Origin: Candidatus Uhrbacteria bacterium
GTDB taxonomy: Bacteria; Patescibacteriota; Patescibacteriia; UBA9934; GWF2-40-263
NCBI GenBank assembly: GCA_903831335.1
Contig: CAIKXH010000039.1
Location: 1 to 6,871 of the forward strand
Length of the DNA stretch: 6,871 bases
Direction of reading: 5' to 3'
The notes beneath the pieces are model-generated. The model worked only from the letters and a program-made list of their open reading frames with translations, made no database searches and was not told the DNA's origin. This document shows, one piece after another, positions 1-5,846 of this stretch (position 1 is its first letter; the number at the start of each line of letters is the position of its first letter). The translations under genes and the position numbers were made by a program.

Positions 1-29
1 TCAAACTTCATTATTCGCTTTTTCCCCCT

Positions 30-1655
30 ATGCCTCATAAATATATTTTCGTTGTTGGTGGTGTGATGTCTGGTGTTGGAAAAGGTGCGGCAACCGCATC
101 GCTTGGTCGCGTTCTGCAGGAAAAGGGATATAAAGTGACGGCCATAAAAATTGATCCATACATCAATGTGGATGCTGGAACCATGAATCCTGTTGAGCAC
201 GGAGAAGTTTTTGTTACCGTTGATGGGGACGAGTGTGATCAGGATGTTGGAAATTACGAACGTTTTTTGGAAACGTCGATTTTGTCTATCAACTACATGA
301 CAACAGGCCGTGTGTATCAAAGCGTGATTCAGCGTGAGCGAAATTTGGGATATGGCGGAAGAACGGTTCAAGTTGTTCCAGACGTTCCAAATGAAGTGAT
401 TGAACGCATTGAAAATGCTACAAAGCGTGCAAATGCGGATTTTACTCTGATCGAGATCGGGGGAACGGTTGGGGAGTATGAAAACATTTTGTTTCTGGAA
501 GCAGCCCGATTAATGCGCATGAAGTATCCGGATCGTGTTCGCAACATTCTTGTGAGTTACATGCCTGTTCCAGGCTCGCTTGGGGAAATGAAAACAAAAC
601 CAACCCAACAAGCGGTTCGTACCATGATGGCTGCCGGATTATCACCAGATTTTGTGATTGCACGTTCAACGTTGCAGATCGATGAACCTCGCAAGGCAAA
701 ACTTGCCATGTTCTCAAACGTGCATGCAGATCAAGTGATTGGCTCACCAGATGTAAAATCGATTTATGAAATTCCGATCGTTTTTGAAAAACAGCAATTT
801 GGAGAAAAGATTTTGAAATCATTTGGAATGCCTGAAGCTCCAACAAAAAAAGTGGTGAAATGGAAAAAACTTCTTTCTAGCATTGAACATACAAAAGGAG
901 ATGTAAAGATCGGTGTCATCGGAAAATATTTTTCCACAGGAGATTTCACTTTGTCGGACGCGTATATATCGGTCATTGAGGCGATCAAACATGCGTCGTG
1001 GGCAAATGGCAAAACGCCAAAACTCGTCTGGTTAAATTCGGAGGCGTATGAAAAATCACCTGCGAAGTTAAAAGAGTTGAATGATCTTGATGGGGTTGTT
1101 ATCCCGGGAGGATTTGGTTCAAGAGGAATCGAAGGAAAGATTAAAGCGATTCGTTATTGTCGCGAAAACAAGATTCCATATCTCGGACTTTGTTATGGAA
1201 TGCAATGTGCGGTAATCGAGTACGCTCGAAATGTATTGAAATTGAAGGACGCGAATACTACTGAAATCAATTCAAAAACAAAACATCCCGTGATTCACTT
1301 GCTTCCAGGACAAGATGAAAAAATCAAAGAGGGAAGTTATGGTGGAACACTGCGTCTTGGTTCATACCCATGTAAGCTTGCAACGAACACTACAGCTCGA
1401 AAGGCTTACGGATCAGCGATGGTTGATGAACGACACAGACATCGTTACGAATTTAATAATGAATATCGTGAAGCTCTTGAGAAAGCAGGGCTTGTGATTT
1501 CAGGGGTTAATCCAGACCAAGATTTGGTTGAGATTGTTGAGCTGAAGAATCACCCGTTCTTTGTTGGGGTTCAGTTCCATCCAGAGTTTCAATCAAGACC
1601 ACTCAGCCCACATCCGTTGTTTAAGGCGTTTGTGAAAGCGGCAATGAAAAAATAA
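30..1655 (+). CDS. pyrG: CTP synthase (glutamine-hydrolysing)
   Basis: This enzyme makes CTP from UTP, ATP and glutamine, the last step of cytosolic pyrimidine nucleotide synthesis. The 541-residue product is close to the usual length of about 545. The N-terminal amidoligase domain carries the P-loop GGVMSGVGKG (residues 10-19, Lys18), the segment IDPYINVDAGTMNP, and EIGGTVGEYE from Glu142. The C-terminal class I glutamine amidotransferase domain has the oxyanion segment PGGFGSRG, the nucleophile Cys388 in GLCYGMQ, and His517/Glu519 in QFHPEF, so the triad is complete. The segment at residues 117-122 reads PDVPNE where well-studied enzymes have PHIT(N/D)E, a His-to-Asp change that should be compared with close relatives. 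The ATG at 30 gives the normal family N-terminus (KYIFVVGG). Only 29 bases precede it; they are pyrimidine-rich and have no Shine-Dalgarno sequence. A terminator follows directly. Identification is secure. Confidence 0.98.
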   Translation: MPHKYIFVVGGVMSGVGKGAATASLGRVLQEKGYKVTAIKIDPYINVDAGTMNPVEHGEVFVTVDGDECDQDVGNYERFLETSILSINYMTTGRVYQSVIQRERNLGYGGRTVQVVPDVPNEVIERIENATKRANADFTLIEIGGTVGEYENILFLEAARLMRMKYPDRVRNILVSYMPVPGSLGEMKTKPTQQAVRTMMAAGLSPDFVIARSTLQIDEPRKAKLAMFSNVHADQVIGSPDVKSIYEIPIVFEKQQFGEKILKSFGMPEAPTKKVVKWKKLLSSIEHTKGDVKIGVIGKYFSTGDFTLSDAYISVIEAIKHASWANGKTPKLVWLNSEAYEKSPAKLKELNDLDGVVIPGGFGSRGIEGKIKAIRYCRENKIPYLGLCYGMQCAVIEYARNVLKLKDANTTEINSKTKHPVIHLLPGQDEKIKEGSYGGTLRLGSYPCKLATNTTARKAYGSAMVDERHRHRYEFNNEYREALEKAGLVISGVNPDQDLVEIVELKNHPFFVGVQFHPEFQSRPLSPHPLFKAFVKAAMKK

Positions 1656-1658
1656 GAG

Positions 1659-1688
1659 AAAAAATCGCCATGAAATTGGCGATTTTTT
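1659..1688 (+). terminator. Rho-independent terminator after pyrG
   Basis: A 12-bp stem is formed by AAAAAATCGCCA (1659-1670) and TGGCGATTTTTT (1677-1688) around a 6-nt loop. It starts 3 bases after the pyrG stop codon and ends in a run of six T. The A-run on the left arm could also make it work in the opposite direction. It separates pyrG from the GC-rich unit downstream. Confidence 0.9.
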
Positions 1689-1698
1689 GTTAGAACGG

Positions 1699-1727
1699 TT
1701 GACAAAACCGCGTTTTTGTGGTATATT
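1699..1727 (+). promoter_or_regulatory. Sigma70-type promoter of the GC-rich membrane gene
   Basis: A perfect -35 box TTGACA (1699-1704) is followed by a 17-bp spacer and a -10 box TATATT (1722-1727). This is the best promoter match in the window. The expected transcript start is near 1733-1734, giving a leader of about 115 nt before the ATG at 1850. It lies just after the pyrG terminator, so the downstream gene should be transcribed on its own. Confidence 0.85.
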
Positions 1728-1733
1728 TATTTG

Positions 1734-1820
1734 TCTCAAATAGGATTTTCATCCGTCCTTGAGGCACAGAAAGAAGGGAATTGTGAAGGGCGTTCCTTCC
1801 AAAAGAGAATGTATTTCTAT
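1734..1820 (+). promoter_or_regulatory. Long untranslated leader, possibly structured
   Basis: This stretch lies between the predicted transcript start and the start-codon hairpin. It is much longer than the spacer ahead of any other gene here. It contains the repeated motif GAAGGG at 1773-1778 and 1785-1790; either copy could pair with TTCCTTC at 1793-1799. For example, GAAGG (1785-1789) and CCTTC (1795-1799) form a 5-bp stem with a 5-nt loop. Two mutually exclusive hairpins are therefore possible. I do not recognise a known riboswitch class, and the stems are short, so a regulatory function is inference. Confidence 0.4.
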
Positions 1821-1846
1821 TTCCCGTCGTTTCACGACGAGGAGGG
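1821..1846 (+). promoter_or_regulatory. Strong Shine-Dalgarno sequence beside and partly inside a hairpin
   Basis: AGGAGG (1840-1845) lies 4 bases before the ATG at 1850 and is the only strong Shine-Dalgarno sequence in the window. Directly upstream, CGTCGT (1825-1830) and ACGACG (1834-1839) form a 6-bp stem with loop TTC. With A1840 bulged out, TTCC (1821-1824) can extend the stem by pairing with GGAG (1841-1844), which would hide most of the ribosome-binding site. The pairing is visible in the sequence; translational control by it is inferred. Confidence 0.6.
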
Positions 1847-1849
1847 TTC

Positions 1850-2347
1850 ATGGAAACTGTTTGTAAGCTGTTCGCTCTGTTCGGGCTCGGTTACCTGGCG
1901 TTCCGGATGTTCCGCTCGCACTATGGCAACTTTGCCAAGGCGGCCGGGTTCTTTGTGGCCTTGTTCCTGTGCGGAGCAATTCTGTCACATCCGGGCCTCG
2001 ATATCGTGGCCATGGTGTGCGGAACGGTCGGGCTCGCAATCGCGGTGATTGCGTGTCTGGATCGCTGGCATGCGGAGTGGTGGCAGATTGCTGTCCCTCT
2101 TGTGCTCGCGTTCACGATCGGTTTGTTCATGTGGTCTTCCGTCATCTTCGGAACCACTTCGATCATGCCGACGCTCCCAACGTTCCCAACGGCCCCGATC
2201 GCTGCGCCGTCGACAACGCCCGCACCATCGGCACCCCCTTCCGGAACGCCGACTCGCTCGCGTTCTCGTTCGGCTCCTGTCGAGGACGAGTGTGACCTCT
2301 ACAAGGACTACTCACCCTCGGCGCGTGCGCGTCTCGGCTGCCCCTAA
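1850..2347 (+). CDS. Unknown four-helix membrane protein, GC-rich
   Basis: I do not recognise this 165-residue protein. It has four likely membrane segments (about residues 3-20, 30-46, 51-69 and 79-100), then a Pro/Thr/Ala/Ser-rich linker (about 104-142) with an RSRSRS stretch, and a short tail with acidic DEC, KDYSPSARAR and a final LGCP, giving two tail cysteines (148 and 164). Coding is supported by its own promoter, a strong Shine-Dalgarno sequence, a terminator 5 bases after the stop, and a sensible membrane topology. Its GC content is about 61% by my count, against about 40% in pyrG, and it prefers C/G at third positions, unlike its neighbours. That suggests horizontal acquisition or unusual expression needs. 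The layout, small membrane domain plus disordered tail, would fit an envelope protein, but no function can be assigned. Overlapping frames here also stay open, a side effect of high GC; this frame is favoured by the start signals. Confidence 0.8.
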   Translation: METVCKLFALFGLGYLAFRMFRSHYGNFAKAAGFFVALFLCGAILSHPGLDIVAMVCGTVGLAIAVIACLDRWHAEWWQIAVPLVLAFTIGLFMWSSVIFGTTSIMPTLPTFPTAPIAAPSTTPAPSAPPSGTPTRSRSRSAPVEDECDLYKDYSPSARARLGCP

Positions 2348-2352
2348 CCTCC

Positions 2353-2389
2353 GACCCAAGTTTGCTCTGCAAGCTTGGGTCTTTTCTTT
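2353..2389 (+). terminator. Rho-independent terminator after the GC-rich gene
   Basis: GACCCAAGTTTGC (2353-2365) pairs with GCAAGCTTGGGTC (2369-2381) around a 3-nt loop, giving a 13-bp stem with a single T-G wobble. It is followed by TTTTCTTT. It begins 5 bases after the stop codon and closes the self-contained unit that starts at 1699. Confidence 0.93.
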
Positions 2390-2478
2390 GCTTATTGGTT
2401 GTTATTGATGAGAATGAGAGATTCCACGAGTTTTTGAACAAGGAAATGTGCTCTGTTTGGGATGGTGGTGTAAATAAC

Positions 2479-2507
2479 TTGACGTAAATCAGCTTTTTCT
2501 TTATACT
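2479..2507 (+). promoter_or_regulatory. Sigma70-type promoter upstream of rpmA
   Basis: TTGACG (2479-2484), a 17-bp spacer and TATACT (2502-2507) form a good promoter. The expected start is near 2513-2514, leaving a leader of about 28 nt with no Shine-Dalgarno sequence. A second -10-like box, TATTAT at 2530-2535, would place a start exactly at the ATG at 2542, giving a leaderless message, but its -35 region is poor. The bases between the preceding terminator and this promoter (2390-2478) show nothing else I can name. Confidence 0.78.
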
Positions 2508-2541
2508 TCCCGACGAATCAAACATTTAATATTATCACCCT

Positions 2542-2823
2542 ATGGCACATAAGAAAGCCGGAGGTAGTACCGCCCTGGGACGCGATTCGAAAGCAAAGCG
2601 TCTAGGCGTAAAAATCTCTGACGGCCAAATCGCAAAAGCAGGACAAATTCTTGTTCGCCAACGCGGAACTAAAATTCACCCTGGACTAAACGTTAAGAAA
2701 GGGAAGGATGACACTCTGTATGCTGGTGTTGAAGGTATCGTAAAGTTTTCTCAGAAACAAAAGGAGAATTTTCACGGAGTGCTTTCAAAACGCAAGTTTG
2801 CAAACATTGAAGAAAAAAAATAA
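2542..2823 (+). CDS. rpmA: 50S ribosomal protein L27
   Basis: L27 is a bacterial large-subunit protein whose N-terminal tail reaches toward the peptidyl-transferase centre. The 93-residue product begins [20 protein letters not shown] and continues [37 protein letters not shown], all typical of the family in order. It is slightly longer than the usual 85 or so, with a Lys/Glu-rich C-terminal tail. The N-terminus starts directly at MAHKK, without the cleavable extension found in Firmicutes. rplU (L21), the common upstream partner, is not next to it; the gene has its own promoter and terminator and so appears to be a single-gene unit. No Shine-Dalgarno sequence precedes the ATG; the bases before it read ATCACCCT. 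Confidence 0.97.
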   Translation: MAHKKAGGSTALGRDSKAKRLGVKISDGQIAKAGQILVRQRGTKIHPGLNVKKGKDDTLYAGVEGIVKFSQKQKENFHGVLSKRKFANIEEKK

Positions 2824-2844
2824 CGTGGCGTGCCACGTTATTTT
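2817..2844 (+). terminator. Rho-independent terminator overlapping the rpmA stop
   Basis: The near-perfect palindrome AACGTGGC (2822-2829) and GCCACGTT (2832-2839) is extended by AAAAT (2817-2821) pairing with ATTTT (2840-2844). The stem begins inside the last codons of rpmA and includes its TAA. The T-run is short (four), so termination may be incomplete. The same few bases run into the promoter elements of the next gene. Confidence 0.78.
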
Positions 2845-2854
2845 GGTATATAAT
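2844..2854 (+). promoter_or_regulatory. Extended -10 promoter for the NifU-mraY run
   Basis: TGG followed by TATATA (2847-2852) fits an extended -10 element, and TATAAT (2849-2854) is a perfect overlapping -10 box. No good -35 box is seen because that position is inside the terminator stem. Either box places the transcript start around 2859-2861, only about 3-5 bases before the ATG at 2864, so the message should be almost leaderless. Confidence 0.62.
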
Positions 2855-2863
2855 CCTATTACT

Positions 2864-3100
2864 ATGGATGAAGAAATTCTCTTAAAAATCGAAGCTGTTT
2901 TAACTTCTGTTCGTCCAGCGCTTCGTATGGATGGCGGAGGAATTGAGTTTGTGAGCTATGATGCGGAAAAAGGAATTGTTGGGGTAAAAATGCAAGGTGC
3001 GTGCGTAGGGTGTCCTATGTCTGAGATTACTCTTAAGATGGGGGTGGAGGCTGCATTGAGAGATGCTATTCCATCTATCACAGAAGTCGTTTCTGTCTGA
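2864..3100 (+). CDS. NifU C-terminal-domain Fe-S cluster protein
   Basis: This 78-residue protein is a stand-alone NifU C-terminal (Nfu-type) domain, which carries or transfers Fe-S clusters to target proteins. Features are the N-terminal helix ending in VRPALRMDGGGIEFV (residues 16-30) and the cluster-binding CxxC motif, Cys47 and Cys50 in GACVGCPMSEITLK. In this family a dimer holds a 4Fe-4S cluster through these cysteines. The frame stays open upstream to an ATG at 2798 inside rpmA, but that start would add 22 residues that read across the terminator; the ATG at 2864 matches the family N-terminus and lies just after a -10 box. It ends in TGA, which argues for the standard genetic code. The next gene begins 4 bases later. 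Confidence 0.93.
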   Translation: MDEEILLKIEAVLTSVRPALRMDGGGIEFVSYDAEKGIVGVKMQGACVGCPMSEITLKMGVEAALRDAIPSITEVVSV

Positions 3101-3104
3101 TTAC

Positions 3105-3506
3105 ATGAAATTTTCCAAACGTGTTCAATATTTTTTTGCAGACACAAGAGAAATGCTCCACATCAAGCTGTATGTTTGGTGTGTTGTTTTTTCTCTCGTG
3201 CTGTTGGCTTTGAATCTTGCTTTACCCATATGGCGTATTGCCCCATTGGCCTCTGTAAGACCTTATATTCCACTGCACTATAATATTTATCTTGGGGTGG
3301 ATCGATTAGGACCATGGAATCAAATTTTTCTTTTACCAATTTTGGGTTTTGCTCTTTTTGTTTTCAATCTTGTTTTACAAACCATTGCATTTCGCAAAGA
3401 GAAACTCCTTGCGAGTATGGTTGCAATTGCCACTGTGTTGATTGAGGCATTGTTGCTGTGTGCCATGGCTCTTATTGTTCTTCTCAATTTATCGTATGCC
3501 GCTTAA
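3105..3506 (+). CDS. Small unknown membrane protein upstream of mraY
   Basis: This is a 133-residue protein without a family I can name. It has a basic N-terminus (MKFSKRVQYFF), a first membrane segment at about residues 22-41, an extracytoplasmic-looking stretch with LHYNIYLGVDRLGPWNQ (57-73), and two more membrane segments at about 74-95 and 101-130. The pattern of Tyr, Asn, Gly, Asp and Trp between helices looks constrained and may be a family signature. The ATG at 3105 is chosen over one at 3063 because the earlier one lies inside the NifU-like gene and adds 14 non-hydrophobic residues. It follows that gene by 4 bases and overlaps mraY by 11 bases, so translation is probably coupled. Location next to mraY hints at an envelope role, but this is inference only. 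Confidence 0.82.
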   Translation: MKFSKRVQYFFADTREMLHIKLYVWCVVFSLVLLALNLALPIWRIAPLASVRPYIPLHYNIYLGVDRLGPWNQIFLLPILGFALFVFNLVLQTIAFRKEKLLASMVAIATVLIEALLLCAMALIVLLNLSYAA

Positions 3507-4551
3507 ATCGTTTGAAATTGTTCGCATTTTGTTATTGAGTTCCATTGCGTTTTTGTTTGCATTTGCGTGGGCTCCTTTGCTGGTTCAGTTATTGAAGAAA
3601 TGGAAGATGGGTAAGTCTATTCGGACCATTGCGGATGCTCCTGTCTTTGCAAAGCTGCACGCAAAAAAACAAGGAACACCAACAATGGGAGGTTTGTTGA
3701 TTTGGGGAACGGTTCTTTTTCTTGCTGTTGTTTTTTCTTTGATTGCTCCGTATGTGAGTGCGGATTCCATGCTCGGACATTTAAATTTTCTTTCCAGATC
3801 AGAGACTTTGTTGCCACTTGGTGTGCTTGTTGCCTCGGCCCTTGTTGGATTGGTGGATGATTATTTTAATGTGAAAGGTATTGGTCCAAAGGGGGGCGGA
3901 CTTCGCATGAGGCACCGGATCATTGTTTATACCGTGATTGCCGCTGTTGGGGCATGGTGGTTTCGTACAAAACTTGATTGGGATTTTTTTCACGTTCCGT
4001 TTTTAGGAGATTTCCATATTGGCATGTGGTATGTTCCGTTTTTTATTTTAGTGATTGTTGCGACAGCATTTTCAGTAAATGAAACTGATGGTCTTGATGG
4101 TCTTGCGGGAGGGACGCTCATGACATCATTTGCTGCGTACGCCATCATTGCCTTTTCACAAGGAAGATATGATCTTGCTGTTTTTTGCGGGGTGATTCTT
4201 GGTGCGCTTTTGGCATTTCTTTGGTTTAATATTCATCCTGCAGCATTTTTCATGGGAGACACAGGGGCGATGTCTCTTGGAATTACGCTTGGTGTTGTAG
4301 CCATGCTAACGAACACGGCATTTGTTTTGCCAATTATTGGATTGGTTTTTGTGTTGGAATCGTTGTCTGTGATCGTTCAGTTATCTTGGAAAAAGATTTT
4401 CCATAGAAAATTATTGAAATCGTCACCTTTTCATCATCATCTTGAGGCCATTGATTGGCCAGAACCACAAATCGTTATGCGTTTATGGGTTGTTTCAATG
4501 GTTTCAGCAGCGCTCGGTGTTGCGGTTGTTTTGCTTGATGCGTTGAAGTAA
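3496..4551 (+). CDS. mraY: Phospho-N-acetylmuramoyl-pentapeptide-transferase
   Basis: MraY transfers phospho-MurNAc-pentapeptide from its UDP carrier to undecaprenyl phosphate, making lipid I at the inner face of the membrane. The 351-residue product compares with about 360 in E. coli. Family motifs appear in order: ADAPVFAKLHAKKQGTPTMG near the N-terminus, the Asp pair 121-122 in LVDDYFNVKG, NETDGLDGL (195-203), FFMGDTGAMSLG with Asp255, and the His triplet 313-315 in PFHHHLE. About ten hydrophobic segments surround them. The ATG at 3496 gives the normal N-terminus (MPLKSFEIVRILLLSSIAF); an upstream in-frame ATG at 3442 lies deep inside the preceding gene. The 11-base overlap with that gene and the lack of a Shine-Dalgarno sequence suggest translational coupling. 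murD, a frequent next neighbour, is replaced by a short inverted-repeat element and then ftsW. Confidence 0.97.
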   Translation: MPLKSFEIVRILLLSSIAFLFAFAWAPLLVQLLKKWKMGKSIRTIADAPVFAKLHAKKQGTPTMGGLLIWGTVLFLAVVFSLIAPYVSADSMLGHLNFLSRSETLLPLGVLVASALVGLVDDYFNVKGIGPKGGGLRMRHRIIVYTVIAAVGAWWFRTKLDWDFFHVPFLGDFHIGMWYVPFFILVIVATAFSVNETDGLDGLAGGTLMTSFAAYAIIAFSQGRYDLAVFCGVILGALLAFLWFNIHPAAFFMGDTGAMSLGITLGVVAMLTNTAFVLPIIGLVFVLESLSVIVQLSWKKIFHRKLLKSSPFHHHLEAIDWPEPQIVMRLWVVSMVSAALGVAVVLLDALK

Positions 4552-4651
4552 GCGAAAAAGTGAAAGAGTGAAAAAGTGTAGGTACTTTCTTTTTCATTTT
4601 TATAAAAAACATTCTTCTTCCTTCACTTTTTCACTCTTTGACTTTTTCACT
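4551..4651. repeat. Gene-less inverted-repeat element between mraY and ftsW
   Basis: The left arm (4551-4582) and right arm (4620-4651) are complementary at 29 of 32 positions around a 37-nt AT-rich loop (4583-4619). The arms consist of near-tandem 8-bp units of the type RRAGTGAA, purine-rich on the left and pyrimidine-rich on the right. The right arm matches, in inverse orientation, the arm left of the four-helix-bundle gene at 5799-5832 with about one difference over its inner 30 bases. It fills almost the whole gap between mraY and ftsW. It lacks a terminal T-run, so it is not an ordinary terminator. In RNA it would form a long stem suited to RNase III. I see no clear target-site duplication. 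A MITE-like origin is inference. Confidence 0.85.
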
Positions 4652-4659
4652 CCTTCCCT

Positions 4660-5769
4660 ATGGAAGCAAGAGAACGTGGAACAATTGATTACGGACTTCT
4701 CGGAATTGTTTCTGTCATGATTGTGTTTGGGCTTATTGTTCTTCTTTCTGCGTCTTCGCCAAATGCCTATAAACAATTTGGAGATAGCTACTATTTTTTG
4801 AAGCACCAAATTATTTTTGGATTGATTCCTGGGATTGCGGGTTTGATCGTTTTTTCACGTATTCCTTATACAGTTTGGAAGAAGTATGCGTGGAATTTGT
4901 TGCTTGTTTCGATTGGTCTATTGCTCCTCGTTTTCATTCCGGGATTTTCTGCCGGATTTGGAACATCACACAGTTGGATTTCTGTTTTTGGATTGTTTTC
5001 TGTCCAGCCTTCTGAAATCGCCAAACTGACGTTTTTGTTTTATCTCGCCGGTTGGCTTAGTTCGCGTGATGAGCGTGGGGTGCGCGATATGAATACGGGC
5101 TTTATTCCATTCTTATCCGTTCTTGGAATCATTGCTCTGCTCATGATCTTGCAGCCAGATACAGGGAGTATGACAATTCTTGCAGCCATGTCCCTTATTG
5201 TATATTTTGTGGCAGGTGCGCCGATTTCTTACGTTGCTGGTTTGATTGCGGCTGGTGCTGCGGGAATTTTGCTTCTTGTGAAGATTTCGCCTTATCGTGC
5301 CGAGCGCTTCACAACTTTTTTGCATCCAGAATTAGATCCACAAGGAATTGGATATCATATTAACCAAGCTTTGCTTGCGCTTGGGTCTGGTGGATTCTTT
5401 GGATTCGGATATGGACACTCCAGACAAAAGTTTCAATACCTGCCTGAGGTAGCAGGAGATTCGATTTTTGCCGTTATTGGGGAAGAGATGGGATTTCTTG
5501 TGGCTGTGTTTGTCATCGGAATGTTCTTAGTTTTATTGTGGCGATTAATTGAGATTGCAAAACGTTCACCAGATAAATTCTCAAAATTTATTGTGATCGG
5601 TGTTGCCGCATGGATTGTTGTGCAAGCGTTTGAGAACATTGCCTCTATGGTTGCCCTTATGCCTATCACGGGCGTACCATTGCCATTCATTAGCTACGGA
5701 GGAACATCGCTTGTGATTTTGATGTGCGCAATTGGAGTGGTGTTGAATATTTCGAAGAATACGAAGTAG
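4660..5769 (+). CDS. ftsW: SEDS peptidoglycan polymerase FtsW
   Basis: This 369-residue polytopic membrane protein belongs to the SEDS family, which polymerises lipid II glycans together with a class B penicillin-binding protein; FtsW does this at the division septum. Visible motifs are QPSEIAKLTFLFYLAGW (from Gln116), the extracytoplasmic LPEVAGDSIFAVIGEEMGF (261-279) with Asp267 at the position of the proposed catalytic Asp, and PITGVPLPFISYGGTS (335-350). The first membrane segment covers about residues 12-32. The family also includes RodA and SpoVE; FtsW is preferred because mraY and murG flank it. Well-studied members have a His-Thr-Asp type sequence where this one reads Ala-Gly-Asp. The ATG at 4660 follows pyrimidine-rich CTCCTTCCCT without a Shine-Dalgarno sequence, 8 bases after the repeat arm. 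Confidence 0.95.
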   Translation: MEARERGTIDYGLLGIVSVMIVFGLIVLLSASSPNAYKQFGDSYYFLKHQIIFGLIPGIAGLIVFSRIPYTVWKKYAWNLLLVSIGLLLLVFIPGFSAGFGTSHSWISVFGLFSVQPSEIAKLTFLFYLAGWLSSRDERGVRDMNTGFIPFLSVLGIIALLMILQPDTGSMTILAAMSLIVYFVAGAPISYVAGLIAAGAAGILLLVKISPYRAERFTTFLHPELDPQGIGYHINQALLALGSGGFFGFGYGHSRQKFQYLPEVAGDSIFAVIGEEMGFLVAVFVIGMFLVLLWRLIEIAKRSPDKFSKFIVIGVAAWIVVQAFENIASMVALMPITGVPLPFISYGGTSLVILMCAIGVVLNISKNTK

Positions 5770-5770
5770 G

Positions 5771-5797
5771 GAAGTGAGAAGAGAGAAGTGAGAGGGG
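5771..5797. repeat. Degenerate purine repeat after ftsW
   Basis: Directly after the ftsW stop, the motif GAAGTGAGAA and then GAAGTGAGAGG repeat over 27 bases. They resemble decayed versions of the AGTGAA units in the adjacent arm at 5799-5832. No complementary partner appears to the right of the element, where the arm ends at 6254 and murG starts 10 bases later. It may be a relic of an earlier element or of repeat slippage. Confidence 0.5.
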
Positions 5798-5798
5798 A

Positions 5799-5832
5799 AA
5801 AGTGAAAGAGTCAAAGAGTGAAAAAGTGAAGG
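5799..5832 (+). repeat. Left inverted-repeat arm of the four-helix element
   Basis: This 34-bp purine-rich arm is made of roughly four 8-bp units: AAAGTGA, AAGAGTCA, AAGAGTGA and AAAAGTGA, ending in AGG. Its only mismatch with the complement of the right arm is at C5812. The arm is open in the frame of the downstream gene from an ATG-less stretch to a start at 5802, giving a spurious Lys/Glu/Ser-rich extension. Confidence 0.88.
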
Positions 5833-5846
5833 ATGGGGATTTATTT

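Noticed and set aside
442..846. Minus-strand ORF of 134 codons inside pyrG, and others at 764-1012 and 3589-3993
   Set aside because: They lie antisense to secure genes, have no recognisable domains and no start signals.
1969..2408. Alternative + strand frames and minus frames open across the GC-rich gene
   Set aside because: High GC reduces stop codons in all frames. They are Arg/Ser-rich without clear structure, whereas 1850-2347 has promoter, Shine-Dalgarno sequence, membrane helices and a terminator.
3098..3100. Possible recoding of TGA as in Gracilibacteria/SR1
   Set aside because: TGA ends the NifU-like protein at its expected length, and no other gene here has an internal TGA.
4551..4651. 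Ordinary Rho-independent terminator after mraY
   Set aside because: The stem is far longer than usual, has a 37-nt loop and lacks a terminal T-run, and its arms recur elsewhere.
4600..4809. Minus-strand ORF ending in a KSKSEKVK-type sequence, ahead of and inside ftsW; a similar one lies at 6201-6629 over murG
   Set aside because: Both overlap well-supported + strand genes, and their shared peptide is only the repeat arm read in frame. The similarity reflects the DNA repeat, not homologous proteins.
5802..5846. An upstream start that would lengthen the four-helix-bundle protein by 15 residues
   Set aside because: The extra residues are a translation of the repeat arm (Lys/Glu/Ser-rich), and the family N-terminus matches the ATG at 5847.
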